In this document: one piece after another, positions 26,092 to 35,509 of the stretch | Position numbering within the stretch: position 1 is the first letter of the stretch | Layout: each line of letters opens with the position of its first letter | Source: Algoriphagus sp. AK58 | GTDB taxonomy: Bacteria > Bacteroidota > Bacteroidia > Cytophagales > Cyclobacteriaceae | Length of the DNA: 64,000 bases | Assembly (NCBI RefSeq): GCF_014324365.1 | Contig: NZ_QEIG01000020.1 | Coordinates: forward strand, 62,001 to 126,000 | Direction: 5' to 3' | The notes under the pieces: model-generated | Seen by the model: the letters and a program-made list of their open reading frames with translations, nothing else | Databases searched by the model: none | Told to the model about the DNA's origin: nothing | Made by a program: the position numbers and the translations under genes

Positions 26092-27663
26092 ATGAAATAT
26101 TGGCTGCTCGCAGTTTTTTCTCTCCTTCAATTTACCATTTTCGCCCAGGAAACTAAACTTACTGTACAGTACTCTCCTGATTCCTCTGTTATGGCGACCG
26201 GAGTGGTAGATAATTTTATCAGAACCGGTCTTTGGAAATATTATAACCCCAAAACCAACACCCTTCTAATGGAAGGCACTTTTAAAAATGGAAAAAGAGA
26301 TGGTACCTGGATCCAATTTTATCCTAATGGGAAAAGAAAAGAAATGGCTGATTATCGGGATGGGAAGCTTTTCGGACCAGCCAAATATTATGATGAAGAT
26401 GGTGCGCTAAAACGTGAAATGATTTTTCAGGACAGTGTTTTGGTGGGAAAATACATCGAATACTTTGGGAAAACAGGAAATCCTTCCTACATCGATCCTA
26501 AAACCGTTAGGATCGAAGGCCAATTCGAGAATGGCCTCAAGACAGGTCAATGGATTACCTTTTATGAATTTGGAGAAATGGCCATTCGGGAATTCTATCA
26601 AGAAGGGCTAAGGGAAGGTCCTTACATTGAATATGATCCTGAAGGAAATGTGATTACGGAAGCAATGGCAACAAAAGGCCAATTTGAAGGGAATTTCAAA
26701 AGGTATTCTTTACCCAATCTCATTCTTGAAACCGGCAATTATAAAAACGGAAAAAAGATTGGGGAATGGAAACGATATTTCCCTGGGACAAAGACTTTGG
26801 AGGCTGAGGAATATTTTGATGACTCCGGTAATCGGGTGGGAGAATGGAAATATTACTATCAGACCAATCGTCTAGCTCGGGTCGAAAGGTACGAAAGCGA
26901 CATTGCCGTGGGTATTTGGGAGGAATATTTCCCAAATAAGGCTATTTCCAAAAGGAAACAATTTGAATTGGGTGTGCCGGTGGGTGAATATGTGGAATAC
27001 CACAGTTCCGGTCAACTTTCTGTTCAGGGCCAATATGAAGGTGGTGCGAGAAGCGGAGTTTGGAAGAATTTTTACCCTGATGGTCAATTGTATTCCATAG
27101 GAGAATACAGAAATGATTTAAAAACAGGACTGTGGAAATACTTCAATAAAATAGGAGTGCTTATAGCGGAGGGGGAATATGTCTTGGGGATGGAAAATGG
27201 ACAGTGGTTTTATTACTACGATGGGGGTCAGCTTAAATCAGTAGGATCTTATAACTTGGGTTTTGAAAATGGAATTTGGGGTCTTTTCTATGATAATAAA
27301 CAATTGACCCAAGAGGAATTTTGGGATAATGGCCGCCTGATGAATGTCAGTGATTACTACAGTTTTGATGGTAAAACCACCATGAACAAGGGAACTCTGG
27401 AAAATGGAGATGGGACGAGGATCACGTATTACGTCAACGGCCAAAAGGAATCCGAGGGTAACTATAAGTTAGGTAAAGCTGATGGACTTTGGATCTATTA
27501 CCATGAAACAGGTAAGAAGGCATCCGAAGGAGCTATGAAGGATGGAAAAAAACAAGGCCCATGGAGATTCTATAATTCTGCAGGAAGACTGGAAGATTTA
27601 GTCAACTATAAAGACGACGAAATTATACAGGAGCCCCAAAAAACCGTGCAGTTTTTACCTTAA
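26092..27663 (+). CDS. Exported MORN/YwqK-repeat protein
   Basis: A 523-residue protein with signal peptide (MKYWLLAVFSLLQFTIFAQ) and about eighteen to twenty tandem repeats of roughly 23 residues of the pattern G-x-W-x-x-Y-[FY]-x-x-G-x-L, such as GLWKYFNKIGVLIAEGEY and GQWFYYYDGGQLKSVGSY. This is the MORN-like YwqK family, annotated as 'toxin-antitoxin YwqK antitoxin' although no toxin is present and the repeats form an extended beta-sheet solenoid. A role in envelope scaffolding is an inference. Three overlapping short frames on the other strand are shadows. A small hairpin (26045-26060) precedes it. Confidence 0.85.
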   Translation: MKYWLLAVFSLLQFTIFAQETKLTVQYSPDSSVMATGVVDNFIRTGLWKYYNPKTNTLLMEGTFKNGKRDGTWIQFYPNGKRKEMADYRDGKLFGPAKYYDEDGALKREMIFQDSVLVGKYIEYFGKTGNPSYIDPKTVRIEGQFENGLKTGQWITFYEFGEMAIREFYQEGLREGPYIEYDPEGNVITEAMATKGQFEGNFKRYSLPNLILETGNYKNGKKIGEWKRYFPGTKTLEAEEYFDDSGNRVGEWKYYYQTNRLARVERYESDIAVGIWEEYFPNKAISKRKQFELGVPVGEYVEYHSSGQLSVQGQYEGGARSGVWKNFYPDGQLYSIGEYRNDLKTGLWKYFNKIGVLIAEGEYVLGMENGQWFYYYDGGQLKSVGSYNLGFENGIWGLFYDNKQLTQEEFWDNGRLMNVSDYYSFDGKTTMNKGTLENGDGTRITYYVNGQKESEGNYKLGKADGLWIYYHETGKKASEGAMKDGKKQGPWRFYNSAGRLEDLVNYKDDEIIQEPQKTVQFLP

Positions 27664-27707
27664 ACAATCTAAGGCAAGCTTGGGTTTTGTCCTAAAAAAA
27701 AACGGAC

Positions 27708-27869
27708 ATGTTTGGATTATTCAAAAAGAAATCAGAAAAAGAAAAGCTTCAGGAGACCTACGCGAAAATGATGGCTGAGGCGCATAAATTATCTCACTCA
27801 AACAGGACAGCTGCAGATAAGCTAATGGCTGAGGCTGAGGAAATCGCAAAACAAATCGAAAAGCTCTAA
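27708..27869 (+). CDS. 53-residue Lacal_2735-type coiled mini-protein
   Basis: This short gene was found by reading the gap. It encodes 53 residues starting MFGLFKKKSEKEKLQETYAK and continuing with KLMAEAEEIAKQIEKL before the TAA stop. It begins with the MFGLFKKK pattern and the SHSNRTAADKLMAEAEEI core of a small cytoplasmic helical family seen in Bacteroidota (called Lacal_2735). The gene lies 44 bp after the YwqK gene on the same strand. Its function is unknown; the helix with heptad-like charges suggests oligomer formation. Confidence 0.8.
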   Translation: MFGLFKKKSEKEKLQETYAKMMAEAHKLSHSNRTAADKLMAEAEEIAKQIEKL

Positions 27870-28043
27870 ATAATTAAAAATGCATTTGATCTAGTACATG
27901 AAACTTTTCACATGTAATTATTTGGATTTTAGCAAATTATAATTAAATTCAATTCCATTTTCGACTTGTCCGCAGACTTTTTTAAACTGCAATAAGTTTA
28001 TTTTAAGGGTGATTGAGCTACGGACCAAAAAAACAAATTTTTT

Positions 28044-28071
28044 AAAGCCTGGGAGTGATGACCCAGGCTTT
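28044..28071. terminator. Bidirectional terminator at the end of the cupin gene
   Basis: AAAGCCTGGG and CCCAGGCTTT form a 10-bp stem over 8 nt. T-rich sequence follows on both sides (TATTTATTTT to the right, ATTTTTTAAAG reading leftwards). Confidence 0.75.
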
Positions 28072-28073
28072 AT

Positions 28074-28595
28074 TTATTTTCTGGCGTAATCGTCCGCAAG
28101 TCTCACAATATCTGATTCGTCAGACGGATGTTCAGGGTCTGAATGCATCCAAATCTCGGCTACAACCCCCCAAGAATCAGAACCAATCAACCGGTGTCTT
28201 TCTCCTTTTTGAAGGGAAATCAAATCTCCAATCTCCAGCTTCTCGACAGGTCCTTGGGTATCGTTCATACTTCTGGAAATAGCAGCTTTTCCTGCCACCA
28301 GATTCCAAAGCTCCGCACGCCTGTGATGGTATTGCCAAGACAACCTGGCACCGGGCGCTACCAACAAAAACTTAGGACTTAACTTCCTTGAGAATTGGAC
28401 TTCAGAAAGCGTTACCTGTGGGAAAAACATTTTTTGAAACTCCCGGATTTGATTTTCATTGATTACAAAAAAACCTCCCCAAGGACGTTCAAAATCTTTG
28501 GAGCTAATTTCAAATCCTGACTCAGTCAGGTATTTCTCAACAAGGTCAAAAACTTGCTCTTTTTCCAGATTTGGATTTACTTTTAAAACAGTCAT
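28074..28595 (-). CDS. Cupin, mannose-6-phosphate isomerase type II C-terminal-like
   Basis: A 173-residue protein with a single cupin barrel. The motifs PWGGFFVINE (near 40), FLLVAPGARLSWQYHHRRAELWNLVAGKA (80-108), GDLISLQKGERHRL and WGVVAEIW follow the type II phosphomannose isomerase pattern, with YHHRRAE carrying the metal-binding histidines and glutamate. It lacks the guanylyltransferase domain, so it is a stand-alone isomerase-like cupin; the substrate could be mannose 6-phosphate or another sugar phosphate. The gene is single and divergent from the ROK regulator. Confidence 0.75.
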   Translation of the reverse strand: MTVLKVNPNLEKEQVFDLVEKYLTESGFEISSKDFERPWGGFFVINENQIREFQKMFFPQVTLSEVQFSRKLSPKFLLVAPGARLSWQYHHRRAELWNLVAGKAAISRSMNDTQGPVEKLEIGDLISLQKGERHRLIGSDSWGVVAEIWMHSDPEHPSDESDIVRLADDYARK

Positions 28596-28797
28596 AGTGA
28601 AAATTTAAAGTTGCAAACTTAACAATTCCACCAAAACCCAAAATCTGATTTCAAATTTAAATCTTTTGAGAAAAATGAACAGTTAAGGAAAATTAATTGG
28701 GTTTCTTTATAGAAAACCATCAACATTATTTGAATTTTTTCAAGAAGTGTTTTTTGAATTCTAAAATTTACCTTATTTCAGGGATTACTTTAATCTT

Positions 28798-30045
28798 ATG
28801 AACTTAATCAATCCTCAGGAAATCATCTCTAAGATGGAAGGTGTGGTAGAAATTAAAAGCTACCTAAATAAAATCAAGATTATCAAAAACCTCTATCTCA
28901 AGGGAGCAAATACCGCCAGTGAAATTTGTAATGAAATAGGAATCTCTCTTCCTACCGTGAATTCACTGCTTGGTGATCTGATGAGTTCGGGAGAAGTGAT
29001 CAAACAGGGACGTGCTGAATCCCAAGGTGGACGAAAACCCGACCTTTATCGCTTGGCTCCAGATGCATTTTATGTATTGTCAGTGGATTTGTCCAAGTTC
29101 AACATGAATCTGGCACTCTACAATTGCAATCATGAACTGGCTTTTGAAAAAGAATCCTTCAAAATCACCCTAAACAACGAAAAGGAAACTTTTGATCATC
29201 TCTGCGATCAGATAGACCATTACGGAGAAAGAACCGGAATTACATCTGAAAAAATAATCGCAATCGGATTTTCAATGCCTGGATTGGTTGATTCCATTGG
29301 AGGGGTCAACTACACCTACCTGCGGTTTGGAAAGAAAACCCTTCTAGAAAACCTTGAAGCCAGGTTTCAGAAAAAAATATTCCTTGAAAATGATGCCCGT
29401 GCCATGACTTTGGCCGAGTTTAAATTTGGCTCCGAACATTCCAATAAAAATGTCTTGGGAATATTCATCGGCTGGGGTATTGGGTTAGGAATCATCATCG
29501 ACGGAAAAATCTATCAAGGTGCCTCCGGGTTTGCAGGGGAATTTTCACATTCTCCGATTTTCGAATCCAGGGAAGTCACCTGTACCTGTGGCAAAAAAGG
29601 GTGTTTGGAAGCCGTTGCATCCGGCACAGCCATCGTCCGCATGGCAGAAGAAGCTATAAAACTGGATAAGGACAGCATTCTGGCACGAATGGTACGAGAC
29701 CATCAGGGTGAACTGGAGCCCGGCTTGGTGGTAGAAGCGGCATTGGCAGGAGATCAGCGCGCCATTACCATACTTTCCGAAGCCGGATTGGATCTTGGCC
29801 GGGGTATTTCTATACTAATTCAACTCCTCAATCCTGAATTGATCATCATTGGAGGATCAGTTGCTGAAGCAAATCAATATTTGATCACCCCGATCCAGCA
29901 AGCACTCAATATCTACAGCATGGCCAAATCCCGTGAAAAAACTCAATTGGCTTTGTACCAGCTTGGTAAAGACGTCGGCTTAATGGGAGGCGTAGCCGTA
30001 GTCAATGAGAAGCTGTTTGAAGATGTCATTAATAGACTGGGTTAG
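28798..30045 (+). CDS. ROK-family transcriptional regulator (NagC/XylR type)
   Basis: A 415-residue protein. Residues 15-80 form a winged helix-turn-helix (NLYLKGANTASEICNEIGISLPTVNSLLGDL). A ROK sugar-kinase-like fold follows, with ATP-site elements near 90 and the zinc-binding motif CTCGKKGCLE at about residues 261-270 followed by AVASG. ROK regulators repress or activate carbohydrate genes in response to sugars. It is 18 bp upstream of the CRTAC1-like gene, suggesting that it regulates its own three-gene operon. Start at the ATG at 28798; a second ATG lies 11 codons in. Confidence 0.88.
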   Translation: MNLINPQEIISKMEGVVEIKSYLNKIKIIKNLYLKGANTASEICNEIGISLPTVNSLLGDLMSSGEVIKQGRAESQGGRKPDLYRLAPDAFYVLSVDLSKFNMNLALYNCNHELAFEKESFKITLNNEKETFDHLCDQIDHYGERTGITSEKIIAIGFSMPGLVDSIGGVNYTYLRFGKKTLLENLEARFQKKIFLENDARAMTLAEFKFGSEHSNKNVLGIFIGWGIGLGIIIDGKIYQGASGFAGEFSHSPIFESREVTCTCGKKGCLEAVASGTAIVRMAEEAIKLDKDSILARMVRDHQGELEPGLVVEAALAGDQRAITILSEAGLDLGRGISILIQLLNPELIIIGGSVAEANQYLITPIQQALNIYSMAKSREKTQLALYQLGKDVGLMGGVAVVNEKLFEDVINRLG

Positions 30046-30063
30046 GCCTTTTTCTACTCTCAT

Positions 30064-33000
30064 ATGCGATTGTTTTTTCGGACGCTGATTCTTTTTTGGG
30101 TTTCCTTTATCTCTTTTGGAAAGGAAGGGATTGGCCAGAAATACCAATCCGTTTTCGAGGGAGTACCAGCCAAAAAATCTGGAATTACCTTTAAAAACCA
30201 GCTGAAAGAAGATCAACAAAACAATATTCTTCGCTATGAATATTTCTATAATGGTGGAGGTGTGGCTGTGGGTGATCTGAACAACGATGGGTTGGATGAT
30301 ATTTTTTTTACCGGGAACATGACCGGAAACAAACTATACAAGAACCTAGGGGAACTGAAGTTTGAAGACATGACCAAGTCGGCAGGTATAGCTGGAAAGG
30401 ATTCCTGGACCACAGGAGTAAGTATGGCTGATGTAAATGGAGACGGGCTTTTGGACATTTATGTCTGCTATTCGGGCAAAAAATTACCTGAATCCAGACG
30501 AAACGAACTCTGGATCAATGAAGGAAACTTCAAATTCTCCGAAAAAGCAAAAGAATACGGGATCGATGACCCTTCCAATTCGACTCAAGGATTATTTTTT
30601 GACTTTGACAACGACGGGGATCTGGATCTTTTTTTACTCAATCACCACATCGAGGTGATCAATGAACTGGAGTTTGACCGGGAGAGAAATGCCCGACATC
30701 CCTATGCCGGTGATAAACTCTACAGAAATGAAGGAGGCAAATTTACCGACATCAGCGAGCAGGCCGGAATCAAGGGTTCAGCGTTGGGATTTGGATTGGC
30801 TGTGATTGCGTCTGATATCAACCAAGATGGGTGGATGGATCTTTTGGTTACCAACGACTACATCGAGCCTGATTACCTCTATATCAATAAGGGAGACGGC
30901 ACCTTTGAGGACCAATTGCCCGATCATCTGCAACATATCTCCCACTTCTCCATGGGAGCGGATATCGCGGATATAAACAATGATGGCCTCCCTGACATTT
31001 TTACGCTTGATATGCTACCGGAGGACAACGAACGGCAAAAATTACTTTATGGACCCGAAAACTACGAGCAGTACAACCTGATGATCCGACAGGGTTTTCA
31101 CCATCAACTGATGCGAAATATGCTCCATCTCAATCGGGGAAACGGATACTTTTCTGAGGTAGGTCAGGCGTTAGGCATATCCAATACCGACTGGAGTTGG
31201 TCTGCCCTGTTTTTTGATGCAAATAACGATGGAAACAAGGACCTATTCATCACTAATGGTTACTACCGGGACTATACCAATCGCGACTTTCTGAAATACA
31301 AAGGAGACTACTATTTCAAGCAAGCTATCGCAAAAGAAAAAGCAGACACACTCCATCTGGTCACTTCCATGACCTCTACTCCTATTCATAATTATTTTTT
31401 TGAAAATCAAGGAAATATCCAATTCAAAAACCTATCCTTAGCCAGTGGATTTTCCGCCAAAAATTTCTCCAGTGGGGCCGGATTTGCCGATTTGGACAAC
31501 GATGGCGATTTAGATCTTGTAGTCAATCATCTTAATCAAGTTTCAGAAATTTTTGAAAACAAGAGCTCCAAGGGAAATTGGATTCAGCTGGCGTTGAAGT
31601 TTAAAGGAAAAAATCTCTCAGCAATTGGAGCCACAGTTGAAGTCTACACAGGGAGTCAACGCTTTTTCCAGGAACTACAACCGGTAAGGGGATTTCAGTC
31701 GTCCAGCTCCTACCGTTTACATTTTGGTTTGGGTGATCAGGTTAAAATCGACAGCATACTCATTACCTGGCCAGATCAAAAAATCCAAAAGCTAAATTCC
31801 TCTCCGGTAAATCAACTAGTAACAATTGAATACCAGCCCACTGAATCAGATAATCAGATAAAATGGACTCCAATCCCTTTATTCGAAAAACAAGTAACGA
31901 ATTTAGACTTCAACCCCAGCCTTTCTTCAGTCAATGACTTTAAGCGTCAACCTCTATTGCTTACCATGCCAAGTCATTTGGGGCCCATCATGGGTACAGC
32001 CGACCTGAATTCGGATGGAAATCCAGAGGTTTTCATAGGAGGATCCAAAGGGATTCCTGCAAGAATGTATACGTGGAAAAAGGGAGATTGGGAAGTTTAC
32101 AGAGGATTCAGGTCTTCCGCGGACTTTACGGATGCTGTGGTCGTTTTTGAGGATTTCAATCGGGATGGGGCCTTGGATCTTTTCTTGGGAAGCGGAGGTT
32201 ATCAGGACTATCTAACTTCCGATGAGGCCTTGCAGGATCGGTTTTATCTTAATGATGGAACCGGAGTGCTGGTCCCCCAGTCCTCATTCCCTAAGTATTC
32301 CATCAGTACTGGGACCGCTGCCGTTTTGGATGTCAACCAAGATGGATTTCCTGATTTATTTGTGGGTGGAAAAATCATCCCCGGTCGGTATCCCGAATTC
32401 CCGGAATCCAAAATTTTGGTCAATGACGGAAGAGGAAATTTTTCAGATCAAACTTCGACCTATTTGAAAAATCCAAGAATCGGAATGCTTACCGGTTCGG
32501 CGGTGCAAGACCTCAACGGTGACGGAAATGACGACCTTATTCTGGCTGGAGAATTCATGGCGCCAAAGGCATTGATTCAAACAGAAAATGGCTTTGAGGA
32601 AAGCTTGAATTATTTTGATTCCAACCTTTCAGGGTGGTGGAATACCATGAAACAAGCCGATATGGACGGAGATGGTGATCTGGATTTGCTGTTAGGTAAC
32701 TTTGGAATCAATTCCCAACTGAAGGCTTCTCAAGAATTCCCTCTGAGTCTTTATGCGGCAGATTTTGATCAAAACGGCAGCCTCGATCCGATTTTTGAAT
32801 GTCTGATTGGAGACGGCTACTTTCCTTTTGCCAGCCGGGATGAACTGCTCGACCAAATGGTCAGCATGAGAAGTAAGTTCACCGATTACGCAAGCTATTC
32901 CAAAGCCAAAATCCCGGATTTGTTTTCAGCCCAAGAGTTACAAAATGCTCAAAAACTGGAAATCAAAACGCTTGAATCCTTTTACTTTGAAAATATCGGA

Positions 33001-33333
33001 GGGGAATTCAAAGCTCACCGACTTCCATCTGAGGCCCAATACTTCCCTGTGTATGCTATTCACATCTCTGATGTGAATGAAGATGGGAGGATGGATGTGA
33101 TTTTTGGAGGAAATCAAAGTCAGGCACGAATCCGGATCGGAAAGATCGATGCAGGATTGGGGCTTGTCATGGTAGGATTAGGGGAAGGTCAGTTTAGACC
33201 TTTGACACCAGAAGAGTCAGGACTGCGTATTAAAGGAGATATCAAATCGATATTGGAAATCAAGGATGGTGAAAACAAGTCCTTCATTTTTGGAATCAAT
33301 CAAAAACAACCTGAAATCTATAGGTTAAAATGA
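30064..33333 (+). CDS. Giant FG-GAP/VCBS repeat protein with ASPIC/UnbV domain (CRTAC1-like)
   Basis: A 1089-residue exported protein; the N terminus (RLFFRTLILFWVSFISFG) is a signal peptide. It contains many FG-GAP beta-propeller calcium loops with DxNxDGxxD-type patterns (DLNNDGLDDI, DVNGDGLLDI, DFDNDGDLDL, DLDNDGDLDL, DLNGDGNDDL, DVNEDGRMDV). In the middle, residues about 520-590 form the ASPIC/UnbV domain (RGFQSSSSYRLHFGLG). Such proteins are common in Bacteroidota and Planctomycetota as secreted calcium-binding propellers of uncertain substrate. Its stop overlaps the next gene's start by 4 bp (ATGA). Confidence 0.9.
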   Translation: MRLFFRTLILFWVSFISFGKEGIGQKYQSVFEGVPAKKSGITFKNQLKEDQQNNILRYEYFYNGGGVAVGDLNNDGLDDIFFTGNMTGNKLYKNLGELKFEDMTKSAGIAGKDSWTTGVSMADVNGDGLLDIYVCYSGKKLPESRRNELWINEGNFKFSEKAKEYGIDDPSNSTQGLFFDFDNDGDLDLFLLNHHIEVINELEFDRERNARHPYAGDKLYRNEGGKFTDISEQAGIKGSALGFGLAVIASDINQDGWMDLLVTNDYIEPDYLYINKGDGTFEDQLPDHLQHISHFSMGADIADINNDGLPDIFTLDMLPEDNERQKLLYGPENYEQYNLMIRQGFHHQLMRNMLHLNRGNGYFSEVGQALGISNTDWSWSALFFDANNDGNKDLFITNGYYRDYTNRDFLKYKGDYYFKQAIAKEKADTLHLVTSMTSTPIHNYFFENQGNIQFKNLSLASGFSAKNFSSGAGFADLDNDGDLDLVVNHLNQVSEIFENKSSKGNWIQLALKFKGKNLSAIGATVEVYTGSQRFFQELQPVRGFQSSSSYRLHFGLGDQVKIDSILITWPDQKIQKLNSSPVNQLVTIEYQPTESDNQIKWTPIPLFEKQVTNLDFNPSLSSVNDFKRQPLLLTMPSHLGPIMGTADLNSDGNPEVFIGGSKGIPARMYTWKKGDWEVYRGFRSSADFTDAVVVFEDFNRDGALDLFLGSGGYQDYLTSDEALQDRFYLNDGTGVLVPQSSFPKYSISTGTAAVLDVNQDGFPDLFVGGKIIPGRYPEFPESKILVNDGRGNFSDQTSTYLKNPRIGMLTGSAVQDLNGDGNDDLILAGEFMAPKALIQTENGFEESLNYFDSNLSGWWNTMKQADMDGDGDLDLLLGNFGINSQLKASQEFPLSLYAADFDQNGSLDPIFECLIGDGYFPFASRDELLDQMVSMRSKFTDYASYSKAKIPDLFSAQELQNAQKLEIKTLESFYFENIGGEFKAHRLPSEAQYFPVYAIHISDVNEDGRMDVIFGGNQSQARIRIGKIDAGLGLVMVGLGEGQFRPLTPEESGLRIKGDIKSILEIKDGENKSFIFGINQKQPEIYRLK

Positions 33334-34649
33334 AAGAAAAATTAATTCTTAGTTGGCTATATCTATTTTTCATTCTCACCTCTCCAGTTTGGGCTCAGAA
33401 ATCAGGTCATAATTGGGCAAAAATTTACTCGCAAGAACTTTTCCGTATCACCGAGGTAATGGTCACCGATGTGGCCAGTCCACCGGTAGCCGCCAGAATT
33501 TATTCGTATTCCACTCTGGGCGCTTATGTCACAGTTTTAGATTCAAATCCTGATTTAAGATTTAAGGACTTTTTAGCATTCGGCAATTTCCCAAAACCCG
33601 ATTTTCCTTTTCTGGAGACAGAAATCCAATCCCATGAATTTGCTGCAGTTTATGCCATGTTTTTGGTGGGAGAAAAGATCATGCCTTCGGGATACCTTCT
33701 CAAGGAGGCAAAGGAGAATTGGATTAAGAAAGGGCTAAAAGAAAAAATTATTTCAAAGAAAAACCTGGACACACACCTTCAGCTGGCTCAAAAAGCTGCT
33801 GATTTCGTTCTGGACTTGGCACGAAAAGACGGATACATTCAGCTAACCGCGCTGACTCGATACACACCCAAGGAAGGTGAAGGGTTTTGGTTCCCTACTC
33901 CTCCTGCCTACATGGCAGCTGTAGAACCTGAATGGAGAACGATGAAGACTTTCTATCTGCAAAACCTGGAAGATTTCAAGCCCTCAGCAATGGCCCCATT
34001 CGACCTGAACGAGGGAAGTTCTTTCCAAATCCAGCTTCAGGAAGTCTATCAGGTGGGCAAATCCCTCACCGAAGAGCAAAAGCTGATTGCCAACTTTTGG
34101 GATTGTAACCCCTTCAAGGTAGAATTTTCAGGGCACATGGCGATTGGGGTAAAGAAAATTTCTCCCGGTGGTCATTGGATCGGAATCACAGGGATCGCTT
34201 CAGAAAAAGCGAACCTCAGCTTTGCGGAAACTGCCTACATCCATGCCTTGATTGGCACCACGCTTCACGATGCTTTTGTCTCCTGTTGGAAGGCTAAATA
34301 CGATACCAACCGAATCCGTCCGGAGACCGTTATCCACCAAAAATTGGATTCTGACTGGAAACCCCTACTTCAAACCCCTCCTTTCCCGGAATACACCTCA
34401 GGGCATTCTGTCATCAGCAGCGCTTCGGCCGAAATTCTTACCGGATATTTTGGTGACAGTTTTGACTTCGTAGATAGCTCAGAGGTTTATTTTGGATTGC
34501 CGGAGCGTGCTTTTTCTTCTTTCTACCAAGCAGCTGAGGAAGCCTCTATCTCCCGCTTATATGGGGGAATTCACTTTAGAGATGCCATCGAAAATGGAGT
34601 GGCACAAGGAAAAAAAATAGGAAAAACCATCTGGGATAGATTAGATTAA
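33330..34649 (+). CDS. Vanadium-dependent haloperoxidase-like PAP2 protein
   Basis: A 439-residue exported protein (signal peptide ending SPVWAQ). The PAP2/vanadate-binding motifs are present in order: KYDTNRIRP (about 322-331, K-x6-RP), PEYTSGHS (352-359, with the catalytic histidine) and SRLYGGIHFRD (407-417, S-R-x5-H-x3-D). This is the fold of vanadium haloperoxidases and lipid phosphatases. Whether it oxidises halides or hydrolyses a phosphate ester cannot be decided from the motif. It overlaps the CRTAC1-like gene by 4 bp, so both are made from one message. Confidence 0.87.
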   Translation: MKEKLILSWLYLFFILTSPVWAQKSGHNWAKIYSQELFRITEVMVTDVASPPVAARIYSYSTLGAYVTVLDSNPDLRFKDFLAFGNFPKPDFPFLETEIQSHEFAAVYAMFLVGEKIMPSGYLLKEAKENWIKKGLKEKIISKKNLDTHLQLAQKAADFVLDLARKDGYIQLTALTRYTPKEGEGFWFPTPPAYMAAVEPEWRTMKTFYLQNLEDFKPSAMAPFDLNEGSSFQIQLQEVYQVGKSLTEEQKLIANFWDCNPFKVEFSGHMAIGVKKISPGGHWIGITGIASEKANLSFAETAYIHALIGTTLHDAFVSCWKAKYDTNRIRPETVIHQKLDSDWKPLLQTPPFPEYTSGHSVISSASAEILTGYFGDSFDFVDSSEVYFGLPERAFSSFYQAAEEASISRLYGGIHFRDAIENGVAQGKKIGKTIWDRLD

Positions 34650-34689
34650 AAGATCAGCACCTATCCAGAAATTTTTCCTATTCCCTACT

Positions 34690-35292
34690 TCATTTGGTCT
34701 GACCTGATTGAATAGATTTTTCCGGTTCCAACCGAAAAGCATATTCCAAAATTGCCATTCTGCTTGAATAGGGATCACTGGCAATCTTAATCCATCCGTA
34801 ATGATTTTTGTTATCGATTGAAAATCGTATTCCTACCAAGCCATCAGGAATAGTACTCCAATTGCCTGACCAAGAAGGTTCTCCTATTTGCTTTTGAAGT
34901 TTGGTCTGGAATTTACCCAATCCAATATCCCAAACTCTGCCATTCTGCTGCGCACTGGCCCCAATTTCAAAACCCTCTTCCAGTGGAATCACTTCCGATT
35001 CGTTTACCAGGGCAGTGTTTGACCTAACTGGTGAGATAACAAATTGGTAATGATCCCCGAGCTCATTCCCCATGAGCGTAACCCCAAACTGAAAATCCAC
35101 AGTTCCATCCCGATCCAAGTCGATCACCTTGGGTGTCCCGTAGGTAAAATACTCGGGATGAACTAATTTCTCATGTTTGATTTCGCTAATCTCGGGTAAG
35201 GGCGCATCGATTTCATCTTGACATGCCCCTAAAAGTAAACCCAATGAAATTACCCCTAACAAGGTAAATGAATGGGTGGATTTGGTATTCAT
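34690..35292 (-). CDS. Hypothetical lipoprotein
   Basis: A 200-residue protein; start at 35292 because MNTKSTHSFTLLGVISLGLLLGAC gives a clean lipobox (LGAC), whereas the open frame continues 9 codons up. The mature part contains a calcium-loop-like DLDRDGTVDFQFG segment and a beta-rich domain with YGWIKIASDPYSSRMAILEYAF near the end. No function is recognised. It converges with the haloperoxidase-like gene. Confidence 0.75.
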   Translation of the reverse strand: MNTKSTHSFTLLGVISLGLLLGACQDEIDAPLPEISEIKHEKLVHPEYFTYGTPKVIDLDRDGTVDFQFGVTLMGNELGDHYQFVISPVRSNTALVNESEVIPLEEGFEIGASAQQNGRVWDIGLGKFQTKLQKQIGEPSWSGNWSTIPDGLVGIRFSIDNKNHYGWIKIASDPYSSRMAILEYAFRLEPEKSIQSGQTK

Positions 35293-35455
35293 AATAAGTA
35301 TTGTTGGTTTAGTGTCCATTTCACATCAAGACGAATACCAAAATAAAAACGCTTCAAAAACCTCTTAAACTTATTTTTTCAAAAAAACGACTGTACATTT
35401 TGGAATCCAATAGTCCGATTTCGTTCAATCCATTCTTAATTTTTGAATATCAAGA

Positions 35456-35509
35456 ATGAAAATAATCAGTCAAAGGATTTACCAGAACCACCCATTGATT
35501 TCAGCATGA
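35456..35509 (+). CDS. Possible 17-residue leader peptide overlapping the sulfatase start
   Basis: An ATG at 35456 opens a short frame encoding MKIISQRIYQNHPLISA, whose TGA at 35507-35509 overlaps the sulfatase ATG in an ATGA. This could couple translation or be chance; such short frames are common. Confidence 0.25.
   Translation: MKIISQRIYQNHPLISA

Noticed and set aside
26092..27663. YwqK as the antitoxin of a toxin-antitoxin pair
   Set aside because: The name is carried over from annotation of the family; there is no toxin gene beside it and it has a signal peptide.
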